This document shows positions 43,388 to 52,491 of a stretch of DNA of 64,000 bases, piece after piece (positions within the stretch are counted from its first letter, which is position 1; each line of letters opens with the position of its first letter). A program made the translations under genes and the position numbers. This DNA comes from Blastopirellula marina (GTDB lineage: Bacteria > Planctomycetota > Planctomycetia > Pirellulales > Pirellulaceae), in assembly GCF_002967765.1 (NCBI RefSeq), contig NZ_PUHY01000014.1, positions 62,001 to 126,000 of the forward strand, given 5' to 3'. The notes beneath the pieces were generated by a model, which did not search any database, had not been told where the DNA came from, and saw only the letters and a program-made list of their open reading frames with translations.

Positions 43388-44521
43388 CTAGCGTTGCTGT
43401 TCTTCGCGCGAGAGTAGGTCGTCTAGCATGGCCTCGTAATGCTGCACCATTTGGTGAAGAGAGAAGTGCGTTTCGATCTGTTGGCGGTTCGCTTCGCCAA
43501 ATTGCTGCCGAAGAGGTGGATTTTCGATCAAACGCCGCAGCAAGGCTTCCGCCGGTAAAGGTTCGTGGATGCGAACGATTTGCTCGCTCAAGCTGCCGGG
43601 AAGGAGCTCTCGAACCCCCTCCACATCGGTCGCAACGACGGGAAGACCACGGGCCATCGCTTCGATTAAGGTGTTGGGCATTCCTTCCCAGCGGGAGCTC
43701 AGCACGTAAATCTCGCTCTGGAAGAACCATGTTGCTAGATCGCTTTGCCAACCTGGCAGCCGAATCGATTTTTCCAACCCTTCCGCTTCGATCTGGGTCG
43801 TCAGCGACGCTCGTAGCGATCCATCCCCGAGAATTACCAACTCCCACTCTGGTTTCTCGCGCAAGATCGGTGCGAGGCACTGGATGAGCCAATCAAAGCC
43901 TTTTTGCTGCTCGAGTCGGCCGACGGCCAGAACGCGATACGCCCTTTTCTCAGGCGGCCAGTACGCACTGGGTCGGATCTCTTGGAGGTCGATTCCATTG
44001 GGGATAACTTGCAGTTTCGAGACGGGAATTTTTAACGTTTGTTCCGCAAAAATCTTGACCCCCTCGCTGACGCACAACACGCGATCCGCTTTGGCCGCGA
44101 CCAACGACTGCAGTTTTCGCCGCCATGTGCCTTGTTCGATCACCCGTAGCGATTGCAGCTGCCGTATGCGAATCCCCCGCGTTGCCCAGGTCGAGACGAC
44201 GTTGGCGTGAAACAGAAAGCTCCACACAACCGCTGGCTGGGTGTCCTGCACGATGCGGCGTAATTGCGAAACGGCCGAGAATAGCTCCCAACTGCGGCGA
44301 CAGTTCAAAAACGTGAGCGTGATGCCCGCTTCGCGAAGCTGCTGCACCAGCCCGTCGCGTGGGGCTTCTGGCGGGGAAGATAACGCGACGACTTGAACCT
44401 CGTATTTTTGCGGGTTCAAGCGACATGCCAGGTTGGCCACACATCGTTCGGCCCCACCCATCCCCAGTTCGGTGGTAACGATCACGATTTTCAGAGGCTC
44501 GCTGGGCTGGTCGTCAGGCAT
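43388..44521 (-). CDS. Glycosyltransferase, GT4 type
   Basis: The 377-residue GT-B fold enzyme transfers a sugar from a nucleotide donor. The N-terminal domain has VTTELGMGGAERCVANLA (GGAE loop, about 16-33). The hinge is IPNGIDLQEI and the donor domain has VGRLEQQKGFDWLI. The family EX7E motif is in SSRWEGMPNTLIEAMARGLPVVATD (about 285-309). No membrane helix is seen, so it acts at the cytoplasmic face. The acceptor is unknown; lipid or exopolysaccharide glycosylation is likely. It is divergent from queA and has its own terminator. Confidence 0.92.
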   Translation of the reverse strand: MPDDQPSEPLKIVIVTTELGMGGAERCVANLACRLNPQKYEVQVVALSSPPEAPRDGLVQQLREAGITLTFLNCRRSWELFSAVSQLRRIVQDTQPAVVWSFLFHANVVSTWATRGIRIRQLQSLRVIEQGTWRRKLQSLVAAKADRVLCVSEGVKIFAEQTLKIPVSKLQVIPNGIDLQEIRPSAYWPPEKRAYRVLAVGRLEQQKGFDWLIQCLAPILREKPEWELVILGDGSLRASLTTQIEAEGLEKSIRLPGWQSDLATWFFQSEIYVLSSRWEGMPNTLIEAMARGLPVVATDVEGVRELLPGSLSEQIVRIHEPLPAEALLRRLIENPPLRQQFGEANRQQIETHFSLHQMVQHYEAMLDDLLSREEQQR

Positions 44522-44647
44522 GTCGGATTCAAAAGGGGAAACGGTGTGGGCCTAGTCGAATTCTGGCCCTTCCTCATATACTCAACCATGGACGACGCGA
44601 AGGAGCAGCGTTTTCCGGGAAGAATCCAAAACGGTTTCGGGAGTTCT

Positions 44648-45694
44648 ATGACCAATATCGACCAGTACGACTACCATCTTCCTTCCGATTTGATTGCGCA
44701 GCAACCATTGGAAAAAAGGACCGATTCGCGCCTGCTGGTAGTCAATCGTCAGACACAGGAAATCTCGCATCAACATATCCGCGATCTGCCGGAACTGTTG
44801 GATGCCGGCGATTGCCTGGTGCTGAACAACACCAAGGTGGTTCCGGCCCGGCTGATGGGACGGCGTTCGATGACCGGCGGTCGCTGGCAAGGACTATTCA
44901 TCGAAACCGATGCCAACGGCAATTGGCTGATCCTGGCCAAAACACGTGGCAAGATCCAACCTGGCGAGCGGGTCGTGCTCGAGAATCGCGAAACCCGCGA
45001 AGATGTCGAGCTCGAATTGCTGGCCAACTTGGGGGGCGGCCAATGGGCCGTGAAACCGCTGAGTGATGAGCCACCGTTCGATATTTTGGAACGTGTCGGT
45101 CGGGTTCCGTTGCCACACTACATTCGTGGCGGCGAGATGATGCCGGAAGACTGGAAGCAGTACCAAACCGTCTTTGCCGAAACGCCGGGCGCGGTGGCTG
45201 CCCCAACCGCTGGCTTGCACTTCACGCACGAACTTTTGAACAAGATGGCGGCCCAGGGAGTCGAGCGAGAGTTCGTAACGCTGCACGTCGGGATGGGAAC
45301 GTTCCGCCCGATTGGTGTCGACGACATCGAACAGCACGAGATGCACTACGAGTTCGGCGAGATTACCCAAGATACAGTCGACAAATTGGCCGCGGTGAAG
45401 GCCAAGGGAGGCCGCGTCGTCTCGGTTGGAACGACCGCGACACGTGTACTTGAAACGGCGGCCGCCGATGGCGAACTCAAACCATGGAGCGGAAAGACGA
45501 ACCTCTTCATTCGCCCCCCGTACGAGTTTAAAGCAGTCGACGCTCTGCTGACCAATTTCCACCTGCCGAAGTCGACGCTGCTGATTTTGGTACGTACCTT
45601 TGGCGGGGACGAATTGCTCCGTCAAGCTTACCGCGAAGCGATCAAAGAAGAGTACCGTTTCTACAGTTACGGCGATGCGATGCTCATTCTTTAG
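44648..45694 (+). CDS. queA: tRNA ribosyltransferase-isomerase of queuosine synthesis
   Basis: QueA moves the ribosyl part of SAM onto preQ1 in tRNA to give epoxyqueuosine. Family landmarks: YHLPSDLIAQQPLEKRTDSRLLVV at the N-terminus, DCLVLNNTKVVPARLMG, PLPHYIRGG, TVFAETPGAVAAPTAGLHFT, HVGMGTFRPI, VSVGTTATRVLE and TNFHLPKSTLLILV. The ATG at 44648 gives 348 residues, the normal length; the open frame continues upstream to 44393 without conservation. The stop codon TAG directly abuts repeat copy B. Confidence 0.97.
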   Translation: MTNIDQYDYHLPSDLIAQQPLEKRTDSRLLVVNRQTQEISHQHIRDLPELLDAGDCLVLNNTKVVPARLMGRRSMTGGRWQGLFIETDANGNWLILAKTRGKIQPGERVVLENRETREDVELELLANLGGGQWAVKPLSDEPPFDILERVGRVPLPHYIRGGEMMPEDWKQYQTVFAETPGAVAAPTAGLHFTHELLNKMAAQGVEREFVTLHVGMGTFRPIGVDDIEQHEMHYEFGEITQDTVDKLAAVKAKGGRVVSVGTTATRVLETAAADGELKPWSGKTNLFIRPPYEFKAVDALLTNFHLPKSTLLILVRTFGGDELLRQAYREAIKEEYRFYSYGDAMLIL

Positions 45695-45860
45695 CTAACA
45701 GCCTGTTGAATCTCTCAGATCGGCTCCGTTATTGAGATTGGGGCGATTGCTGCGTTATGAATTCCTCGACATATCTAGTGGATATGCCTGCGGATTTACG
45801 CCTTGCCCTCACCCCAATCTCAATAACTCGCTGCCGAAGCAGAAAATCAACCGACTGCTA
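45695..45860. repeat. Dispersed palindromic repeat, copy B (full length, core inverted relative to arms)
   Basis: The 166-bp element begins one base after the queA stop. Its 94-bp core (45731-45824) differs from the core of copy A by about six bases and has the same orientation. Its left arm (CTAACAGCCTGTTGAATCTC...) is the reverse complement of the right arm of A, and its right arm (...AATCAACCGACTGCTA) is the reverse complement of the left arm of A. No coding frame. Confidence 0.9.
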
Positions 45861-45969
45861 ACGAATAGTTGTTTGCCCCAAAAGGTGGTCGATCTCTTGC
45901 TAGCAATTCGCTATCATGTCGACGTTACGAAAAACCGCAAACAGTACCCCCGCACGGAAGGGAAATGGA

Positions 45970-46590
45970 ATGAGCGTAGCAGAAGTCGAACAAGTGCTGG
46001 TCGTCCCGACCGAGAAGTTCCATGAGATTGGTAAGTTTCAGGGCTTCAGCAATCACGTCGACCACTATTTGGACCAACTGCTAACGCCAGAGCAAATGAG
46101 CTTCAAACCTCGCGACGTCATGGAACAGTCGCCTGAGTTCAAGCAGCTCATCCCTTACGTGATCTTCGAATACCAAGACGATCAGGGGACCAAGCACGTC
46201 TTTCAGTACGTCCGCGGCAAGGGCCAGGGAGAAGCTCGCCTGCACAGCAAGCGAAGCGTTGGCATCGGCGGGCATGTTTCGTCAGACGACGCCCCCGGCA
46301 ACATGGAAGATCCTTTCCTGGAAGGGATGCGTCGCGAGCTGGCCGAAGAGGTCACCTTCAGCGCCCCCCATGTGATGACCTGTGCCGGGCTGATCAACGA
46401 CGACGAAAGCGAAGTCGGCCGCGTCCACCTCGGCGTGGTTTACCTGTGCAAGATCGAACGCCCCGAAGTGATGCCCAACGAAGAAGATATCCTCGACGCC
46501 GGCTTCCGCCCGGTGAACGACATGCTGGGCCGTTTGGAAGAATTCGAAACCTGGTCGAGCATCTGCCTGCAGGCGATTTACGGCGACTAA
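45970..46590 (+). CDS. NUDIX-like hydrolase domain protein
   Basis: From the ATG at 45970 (GGAAGGG upstream) the protein has 206 residues. A NUDIX-like box appears as GIGGHVSSDDAPG...PFLEGMRRELAEEVTF (about 98-130), with REL-x-EEV in place of RE-U-x-EE-x-GU. The Gly after the EE pair is not conserved. NUDIX enzymes cleave nucleoside diphosphate-linked compounds; the substrate here is unknown. The region VIFEYQDDQGTKHVFQYVRGKGQGEARLHSKRS precedes the box as a beta sheet. The longer frame from 45916 is not supported. Confidence 0.75.
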   Translation: MSVAEVEQVLVVPTEKFHEIGKFQGFSNHVDHYLDQLLTPEQMSFKPRDVMEQSPEFKQLIPYVIFEYQDDQGTKHVFQYVRGKGQGEARLHSKRSVGIGGHVSSDDAPGNMEDPFLEGMRRELAEEVTFSAPHVMTCAGLINDDESEVGRVHLGVVYLCKIERPEVMPNEEDILDAGFRPVNDMLGRLEEFETWSSICLQAIYGD

Positions 46591-46600
46591 GCCAACGACG

Positions 46601-46684
46601 GTAGGTCAGGCTGCGCCTGATAAGCCGCACGATTCGTAGTGGCAAACCAACCAGCAGGTCCGAGTCAGGCACAGCCTGACCTAC
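46601..46684. repeat. Inverted repeat, REP-like pair of small hairpins
   Basis: Two 20-bp arms (46601-46620 and 46665-46684) are inverted copies with one mismatch. Each arm is itself a hairpin: TCAGGC-TGC-GCCTGA and TCAGGC-ACA-GCCTGA. The 44-bp centre has no feature. Confidence 0.85.
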
Positions 46685-46712
46685 GGGGATTTCGACGTAA
46701 CTGAGAAATCTT

Positions 46713-46787
46713 GGGTGCCATGCCGTCGTCTTCGTCGGCATGTCTTCTCGACTTCCCATGCTCAACGAGGACGAGAGCATGGCACCC
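46713..46787. repeat. Imperfect inverted repeat before the cysteine desulfurase gene
   Basis: Outer arms GGGTGCCATGC (46713-46723) and GCATGGCACCC (46777-46787) pair perfectly. Inside, the arms continue with several mismatches. It ends 16 bp before the desulfurase start and could fold in the mRNA leader. Confidence 0.7.
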
Positions 46788-46803
46788 GGATAGTTGATTC
46801 CGT

Positions 46804-47985
46804 ATGCCTCCCATCTACTTCGACAATCACGCCACCACCAAGGTCGATCCCCGGGTCGTCGAGGCGATGCTGCCGACGTTCGGCGAAACGTATGGTAATC
46901 CGTCGAGCGTGGGGCATTTGTTTGGCGAGGCGGCGAAAGAACTAGTCGAGGAATCGCAGCAAACGATTGCCGCAGCGATTCGGGCGGATGCGAAAGAGAT
47001 TGTCTTCACCAGCGGGGCGACTGAGAGCAACAATCTGGCGATCAGTGGCGTGCTGACGCAGCGTCGGCGACGCGGCGATCACGTGATTACCGTCACGACC
47101 GAGCACAAAGCGGTGCTCGATCCTTTGGAGCAGTTGGAACAGCGCGGATACGAAGTCACACGGCTCGAGCCTCGTCAGGCAGGCGATCCTTTAGCCGGGC
47201 AGCTTGATATCGATCAGGTTGCCGCAGCAATTCGCCCTGACACGTCGCTGGTTTCGATTATGTTGGCCAACAACGAAATTGGCGTGATCCAGCCACTGGC
47301 CGAGATTGGTCAGCTCTGCAAACAGCAAGGTGTCCTCCTGCACTGCGACGCGACCCAAGCCGTGGGTAAGATCCCCGTCGACGTACAGCAGCTAGGTGTC
47401 GACCTGATGAGCTTCTCGGCCCACAAGATTTACGGCCCCAAGGGAAGTGGCGGGCTGTATGTTCGCAAAGAAGGCCCTCGTGTCCGGCTGCAGCCCAGCA
47501 TCTTTGGTGGCGGCCAGCAACGGGGCGTTCGTAGTGGGACACTGAACGTGACCGGAATTGTCGGCTTGGCGGAAGCAGTTCGCCTGGGTGTGACCGAAAT
47601 GGAAGTCGAGGCCGAACGTCTACGTGAACTTCGTGCGAAGTTGTGGAGTGGTCTCTGTGAGCGGATCAGCGGCTTACACCTTAACGGCCCCGACCTATCG
47701 CAGGACGAGGCCCGCCTGGCTGGCAATTTGAATTTCGCGGTCGAGCAGGTCGACGGCGAAGCGTTGATGATGAATGTCCGCGAGATCGCCGTTTCCAGCG
47801 GCGCGGCATGCACATCGGCCAACCCTCAGCCCAGCCACGTGTTACGAGCAATCGGTTTGTCCGAGGACCTGACCCGAAGCAGCCTTCGATTTGGTCTGGG
47901 GCGGTTCAACACAGCCCAGGAAGTGGAGTTTGCCGTTGACGTTGTCGCCTCGGCGGTCGATAAACTAAGGAAATTGATCGCCTGA
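46804..47985 (+). CDS. Cysteine desulfurase (NifS/IscS type)
   Basis: The 393-residue PLP enzyme takes sulfur from cysteine for Fe-S clusters and thionucleosides. Landmarks: YFDNHATTKVDPRVVEAML at the N-terminus, TSGATESNNLAI, VTTEHKAVLDPLEQL, VSIMLANNEIGVIQPL, the PLP lysine in SAHKIYGPKGSGGLYV (Lys208) and the persulfide Cys in SSGAACTSANPQPSHVLRA (Cys336). The short loop around the Cys and its length are close to IscS/NifS. The A-type carrier gene follows 225 bp later, so the pair likely serves Fe-S assembly. No iscU or iscR is seen here. Confidence 0.95.
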   Translation: MPPIYFDNHATTKVDPRVVEAMLPTFGETYGNPSSVGHLFGEAAKELVEESQQTIAAAIRADAKEIVFTSGATESNNLAISGVLTQRRRRGDHVITVTTEHKAVLDPLEQLEQRGYEVTRLEPRQAGDPLAGQLDIDQVAAAIRPDTSLVSIMLANNEIGVIQPLAEIGQLCKQQGVLLHCDATQAVGKIPVDVQQLGVDLMSFSAHKIYGPKGSGGLYVRKEGPRVRLQPSIFGGGQQRGVRSGTLNVTGIVGLAEAVRLGVTEMEVEAERLRELRAKLWSGLCERISGLHLNGPDLSQDEARLAGNLNFAVEQVDGEALMMNVREIAVSSGAACTSANPQPSHVLRAIGLSEDLTRSSLRFGLGRFNTAQEVEFAVDVVASAVDKLRKLIA

Positions 47986-48210
47986 AACTGATTGCCTTGC
48001 CCCCCAGGGGAGAGGGCTAGGCTGAGGGGCGAACGATCTTAGGTTTCACAATTTGATAGCGTTTTGTCCTGACAAAATAGCCATTCGTGGCGATTGAAGC
48101 TGAAATGGTGCGAAACGAAACCTTTTTTGCACCCTTTCCCCGCTGCGGGGCATCGATAATAATAAACACAAGCAATTTTGCGTTAATTCAACGTTTGGAG
48201 TGTACGAAAC

Positions 48211-48543
48211 ATGGCAGTCGTCATCACCGAAAAAGCGGCCGACGAAGTCAAGCGAATCCTGGATGATCAGAAGCACGAAAGCGACACCAAGCTGCGCATT
48301 GGAATTGCTGCCGGTGGTTGCAGTGGTTTCTCTTACAGCTTGACGCTGACCCAAGACTTCGACGAAGAAAAAGATACGAAGTACGACTATCACGGCGTTC
48401 AAGTCGTGGTCGACAAGAAGCATGCCCTCTACCTGGACGGCACCACGGTCGACTTCTACGACGGTATCGATCGTCGCGGCTTCGCCTTCAACAATCCGAA
48501 CGCGACCCGCAGCTGCGGTTGCGGGCAATCGTTCCAGGCCTAA
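48211..48543 (+). CDS. A-type iron-sulfur carrier (HesB/IscA family)
   Basis: The 110-residue protein delivers Fe-S clusters to target enzymes. The three conserved cysteines are present: Cys37 in GGCSGFSY, and Cys102 and Cys104 in SCGCGQSF near the end. Length and motifs fit IscA/ErpA/SufA; I cannot separate them. It has its own leader of about 200 bp after the desulfurase gene, then a strong terminator. GGAG lies about 10 bases before the ATG. Confidence 0.94.
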   Translation: MAVVITEKAADEVKRILDDQKHESDTKLRIGIAAGGCSGFSYSLTLTQDFDEEKDTKYDYHGVQVVVDKKHALYLDGTTVDFYDGIDRRGFAFNNPNATRSCGCGQSFQA

Positions 48544-48595
48544 TTTGGCGTTCCAGGCTTAGGCCGGAAGCAGCGGATTGCACGAGACAAAAAGA

Positions 48596-48627
48596 AACGC
48601 CTCAGCGGACATGCTGAGGCGTTCTTT
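48596..48627. terminator. Bidirectional Rho-independent terminator
   Basis: Perfect 11-bp stem AACGCCTCAGC (48596-48606) and GCTGAGGCGTT (48613-48623), 6-base loop. Plus-strand tail CTTTG is short; the minus-strand tail TTCTTTTTG is stronger. It serves the A-type carrier and the convergent Ntn-hydrolase gene. Confidence 0.88.
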
Positions 48628-48692
48628 GCTTCTTGGTGGTTAATCAGAAGTCTTTGAGTTAGGGCGGTTCCATTCTGTCTGCAGCGTGCTAG

Positions 48693-48794
48693 TTAGCTGC
48701 GGCGGCGCTGGTCTTCGTTGACCTGCATCGACGAATCTTCTGTTTCGCCTGCTTCGGTCGCCTTGTCCAGCTTGCCTCGCTTACGCCAGAAACG
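48693..48794 (-). pseudogene. Possible remnant of a coding region
   Basis: Just after the Ntn-hydrolase stop on the minus strand there is a 33-codon frame without a start, reading RFWRKRGKLDKATEAGETED and then a short polar end. It uses codons like its neighbours and looks like the C-terminal end of a lost membrane protein, but is short enough to be chance. Confidence 0.25.
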
Positions 48795-48816
48795 CTACAG
48801 CTCTCATGGAATCGCT

Positions 48817-49869
48817 TTAGAACGGAGCCTTGTCGAGCTTCTTGAACTTTCCGTCGACATTACCCGTGAGGCCTGAGTCGTACGGATTCAATTCCAGGAT
48901 GGGAGCTCCGGGTGAGAAGTCCATCTTGTCTAGGTTCACCCAGATCACGCTGGGGCTGGTAGTCAGCTCGAAGAAGTAGCGACGGTTGGTCAAATCGATC
49001 GCCGTGCGGTATTCGGTGTTGTAAACGCCGAAGTCTTTGTAGGGGGCACCGAACGGGACCGAAACGTTGCGAGCAATCGCCAGCACGTTAGCCACAGCTT
49101 GGCGTTCATCTTTCGGCTTGGGCAACAAGCCCAGGTAGTAGGAAGCCCGTTGGAATCGATCGCGTGGGTTCACGTTACCTGGCAGTGGCATGTCGCTGCT
49201 GGGCTTGGAGAAGTCGAGCTTCGAGAGCAGTTTTAATTGTTCGTCGTAGGCGGGGTCGTTGGTCATCACTTGGTATTGCTTGCCATGGTGGATGACCAGC
49301 TTGCCATCGATATATTCGAAAATCGCCGAGTCACCTAGCTGGTCTTCCAAAGCAAGGTGAATGCTCGCTTCCCGCCCGTGGGCTTCGACCATCACGACTT
49401 GGATGTCCTTGGTAAGTTGCACGGCTTCCTCCACACACTTGGCGTTGTCCAGAATGTACTGGGCCCATAAGCCAGCATGGACGCCGGGTAGTTTCGGATC
49501 GCGCTCGCCGTAGTTCGTTGCCGTCAGGTACAACGCATGGACCGCGAGCCCTTCTTCGTTGAGCCCATCGACGGTGCCAATCCCGTAAACAGTGGTCACC
49601 ACGCTGCCGTACTTGGCGTTCCAAATCTGTGGGTTCTCGGCGACCACATCCATGCCGGCCAGCTTGCCACCGTTGTGGGTCACGCCGCGGGGGAAGACAA
49701 CCAACTTCGGCTCGGTCGATTCCGGCCAGTCCATCGTGCGGGAACTGACGACAGCAAATCCGTTGTCGTTCCACAAAATGCGCGAGCAGGCCAAGACAGG
49801 GGTGACGGCTAGCAAGCTGAAGACCAGCGGCATCGCCATGGTAAGCAGTTCAGTGAGGCGAACAAGCAT
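48817..49869 (-). CDS. Choloylglycine hydrolase-like Ntn hydrolase, exported
   Basis: From the ATG at 49869 (AAGGGA upstream) the protein has 350 residues. It has a signal peptide (residues 1-27, ending PVLA) and an N-terminal nucleophile Cys28 in CSRILWNDNG, exposed by signal cleavage. SSRTMDWPES, IGTVDGLNEEGLAVHALYL and YNTEYRTAIDLTNRRYFFE are typical of the linear amide C-N hydrolase (penicillin V acylase/bile salt hydrolase) family. The natural substrate may be an N-acyl compound; bile salts are unlikely. The frame is open to 50124 but only the inner start gives a signal peptide. Confidence 0.9.
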   Translation of the reverse strand: MLVRLTELLTMAMPLVFSLLAVTPVLACSRILWNDNGFAVVSSRTMDWPESTEPKLVVFPRGVTHNGGKLAGMDVVAENPQIWNAKYGSVVTTVYGIGTVDGLNEEGLAVHALYLTATNYGERDPKLPGVHAGLWAQYILDNAKCVEEAVQLTKDIQVVMVEAHGREASIHLALEDQLGDSAIFEYIDGKLVIHHGKQYQVMTNDPAYDEQLKLLSKLDFSKPSSDMPLPGNVNPRDRFQRASYYLGLLPKPKDERQAVANVLAIARNVSVPFGAPYKDFGVYNTEYRTAIDLTNRRYFFELTTSPSVIWVNLDKMDFSPGAPILELNPYDSGLTGNVDGKFKKLDKAPF

Positions 49870-50047
49870 TGAAAAATCCCTTGGGGTTATGGGACGCTGG
49901 GGGAAGTTAGGTTTGCGCGAGGGACGCAACTCCCAGGTGGCCTGGACCAGCCAGGGATGTCCTCGCGAGCAAGAATTCAGCCACATGCTGTCTAACTCTA
50001 CATCGCATTCCGTGCCGAAGCCGATTCCGGGTTCACTTCTTCGGATT

Positions 50048-51022
50048 CTACCACTTCCAGTTGGGACGTACCTCAGGATTGACGATATTCGCGGACGGCC
50101 ACTCGCCGCGATGTAAAGCCACAATGTTCTCCGCTGCCATGTTGGCCATGTCTTTCAGCGACTCGATATCGAGCCCAGCCACATGTGGGGCCAGCACCAC
50201 GTTGTCGAGTTTCAGCAGTGGATTGTCTGGCCGAGTTGGTTCTTCTTCGAATACATCGAGTGCGGCCGCTGAGAGATGCCCCGAGGTCAACGCGTCGACC
50301 AGTGCGGCTTCGTCGACGAGGCCACCACGCGAAGTGTTTATCAAGACGGCTCCCGGCTTCATCCGTGCAAGCGTAGTGCGATTGATGAGGTGGGCGGTCT
50401 CGGGCAGGCAAGGAACATGCAGGCTGACGATGTCGGCATCGCTCCACAACCGATCGAGCGTCACCAGTTCGACCCCTGCATGCGGTGCGGCGTACGGATC
50501 GTAGGCAATGACCTTCAATCCAAGTGCCAACGCCTTTTCGGCCACGCAGCGACCTATCGGACACAGGCCGACCAGCCCGAGTGTCTGCCCTTTCAGTCGT
50601 GGGAATGCGGCCCGTTGCCAACGTCCGTGGCGCGCATCGCGATCGCGCGGGATCACGTTCCGAGAGATGGCGAACAGGAACGCGAGCGTCTGTTCGGCAA
50701 CGGCTTCATGCAGCACGCCTGGGGTACGCGTGACAACGATTCCGTTGGTCGTGGCGGCTTCCAGATCGACCGAATCAAACCCGACCCCGGCCCGCGAGAT
50801 GACGCGAACCTGGCACTGCGATAGAACCTCTGGGGTATAGGGCTCGGGGTTGGCCAGCACCGCCTCGCAATCGCCGAGTTGTTCGATCAGCGTGGCTGGG
50901 TCACGCAGGTTGTGCTTTTCGGGATCGATAAACCGGATCTCGAAGCCTGCTTTTTGCAAAATCTGGCAATATGGCAGTTCGTACGAATGGAAATGGGCCG
51001 GCGTGACGCAAACGGTTGGCAT
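50048..51022 (-). CDS. D-isomer-specific 2-hydroxyacid dehydrogenase (SerA-like)
   Basis: The 324-residue NAD-dependent enzyme starts at the ATG at 51022. The substrate site has SRAGVGFDSVDLEAAT. The catalytic triad is in NTSRGGLVDEAAL (Arg), FEEEP (Glu) and LAPHVAG (His). The nucleotide loop reads GLVGLCPIGRCVAEKA, with Cys where the second Gly of GxGxxG is usual. Without a regulatory ACT domain it is short for SerA; substrate could be phosphoglycerate, glyoxylate or hydroxypyruvate. Divergent from cobL. Confidence 0.9.
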   Translation of the reverse strand: MPTVCVTPAHFHSYELPYCQILQKAGFEIRFIDPEKHNLRDPATLIEQLGDCEAVLANPEPYTPEVLSQCQVRVISRAGVGFDSVDLEAATTNGIVVTRTPGVLHEAVAEQTLAFLFAISRNVIPRDRDARHGRWQRAAFPRLKGQTLGLVGLCPIGRCVAEKALALGLKVIAYDPYAAPHAGVELVTLDRLWSDADIVSLHVPCLPETAHLINRTTLARMKPGAVLINTSRGGLVDEAALVDALTSGHLSAAALDVFEEEPTRPDNPLLKLDNVVLAPHVAGLDIESLKDMANMAAENIVALHRGEWPSANIVNPEVRPNWKW

Positions 51023-51163
51023 GATGGGGCCTCGGGAGCGAGTTAGCGGGAAGGGGCAAGATGAGTCGCGGAGGAAGATCACTGGATAGGGTGGGTGAAC
51101 TTTCCAGAGATCGTCGCATCTCGTAGAATCGACGCAAGTCTTTTCTATTTCAGACGCTTGGTA

Positions 51164-52429
51164 ATGGAACGATCGGTGAGCACGTCTCCGAAAATATTTA
51201 TCGTAGGAATTGGCGACGACGGTTTCGAGGGGCTGACCAGCCAATCGACCAGGATTCTGGGAGACGCCCAGGTGATCGTCGGCAATGCCCAGGTCTTAGG
51301 CCACGTCGACAAGCTGAGCGCCGAGAAGGTGCCAGTGAGTGGCGATCTTGGCGAAATCGTCGAAACATTGGAAAAGCACCAGGACAAAGACGTTGTCTTG
51401 CTGACCAGTGGCGATCCGCTGTTCTACGGCGTGTCGAAGTACTTGTGCGACAAGCTTGGCAAAGATCGCTTCCATGTCATTCCGCACGTCAGCAGCATGC
51501 AGTTGGCGTTTGCCCGCATCAAGGAAAGCTGGGACGACGCACACTTGGCGAACCTGGCCAATCAACCGCTTGAATCGGTGATTGCCGCCGCCCGCATCTC
51601 GGAAGCGATCGGCTTGTTCACCACCGAAGCGATCCCGCCGAAGGAAGTCGCGAAAACGCTGTTAGGACACGACCTCGATTACTTCCATGCCTACGTCTGC
51701 GAAAACCTTGGCTCGCCCAACGAATGCGTGACGCAAGGCGATCTGAAAGAAATCGCCGAGCAAAGCTTTGGCCCGCTGAACGTGATGATCCTGGTTCGCA
51801 AGCCCGACGTGCCGGATCGACCGATGTCGCTGGTCGGCAAACGCAAGTTCGGCAACCCGGACGACGTCTTCCGTCAATCGAAGCCCAAGCGTGGTTTGCT
51901 GACGCCGATGGAAGTCCGTTGCATCGCGCTTTCGCTGCTCGACTTGGGAGATTCAAGTGTCGTGTGGGACGTTGGCGCCGGGAGCGGTAGCGTTTCGATC
52001 GAGGCTGGGATGATCGCCGAAAAAGGTTCGGTCTACGCGATTGAAATGGATCCGGAAGACCACGGGCTGATTCGTACCAACATCGACAACTTCGCCGTGA
52101 AGAACGTCCAGGCCGTACTCGGCAAAGCACCGGAAGCATGGACCTCGCTTCCCGATCCTGATTGCATCTTCATCGGCGGCACCGGTCGTCAGATTAGCGG
52201 CATCTGCGAGCAAGCCCTTAAACGCTTGAAGCCAGGGGGCCGTATCGTGGCGAATATCAGTAGCATCGAGAACCTGGCGGATGTTCATCGCTTGTTCGAC
52301 GCCGAGGCGGAAGCCGCCAAGGTGACCATGGTGAACATCTCGCACGCGACCTACCAACTGGAACGACACCGCTTCGAGGCCTCGAACCCGACCTTCCTGG
52401 TCAGCGCGAAGAAGCCGCTGAAGAAGTAA
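51164..52429 (+). CDS. cobL: Precorrin-6Y C5,15-methyltransferase, decarboxylating (CbiE-CbiT fusion)
   Basis: The 421-residue fusion methylates C5 and C15 and decarboxylates C12 in corrin ring synthesis. The N-terminal CbiE half (about 10-215) starts [16 protein letters not shown], with [10 protein letters not shown] and [13 protein letters not shown]. The C-terminal CbiT half (about 230-421) has the SAM motif [16 protein letters not shown] and [16 protein letters not shown]. The ATG at 51164 is used; a 23-residue extension upstream is not conserved. No other cob genes are near. The organism therefore appears to make cobalamin while also having metE. Confidence 0.95.
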   Translation: MERSVSTSPKIFIVGIGDDGFEGLTSQSTRILGDAQVIVGNAQVLGHVDKLSAEKVPVSGDLGEIVETLEKHQDKDVVLLTSGDPLFYGVSKYLCDKLGKDRFHVIPHVSSMQLAFARIKESWDDAHLANLANQPLESVIAAARISEAIGLFTTEAIPPKEVAKTLLGHDLDYFHAYVCENLGSPNECVTQGDLKEIAEQSFGPLNVMILVRKPDVPDRPMSLVGKRKFGNPDDVFRQSKPKRGLLTPMEVRCIALSLLDLGDSSVVWDVGAGSGSVSIEAGMIAEKGSVYAIEMDPEDHGLIRTNIDNFAVKNVQAVLGKAPEAWTSLPDPDCIFIGGTGRQISGICEQALKRLKPGGRIVANISSIENLADVHRLFDAEAEAAKVTMVNISHATYQLERHRFEASNPTFLVSAKKPLKK

Positions 52430-52491
52430 CGCGTCACGCGGCAAACTCGTTCCCGCCCGCCACACTGCAGACTGGACCGAAAAAGGCTTTC

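Noticed and set aside
43211-43417. A 68-codon plus-strand frame
   Set aside because: Starts at a TTG without a ribosome binding site, overlaps the glycosyltransferase end and contains its terminator.
46601-46787. CRISPR array
   Set aside because: The repeats are inverted pairs, not regularly spaced direct repeats.
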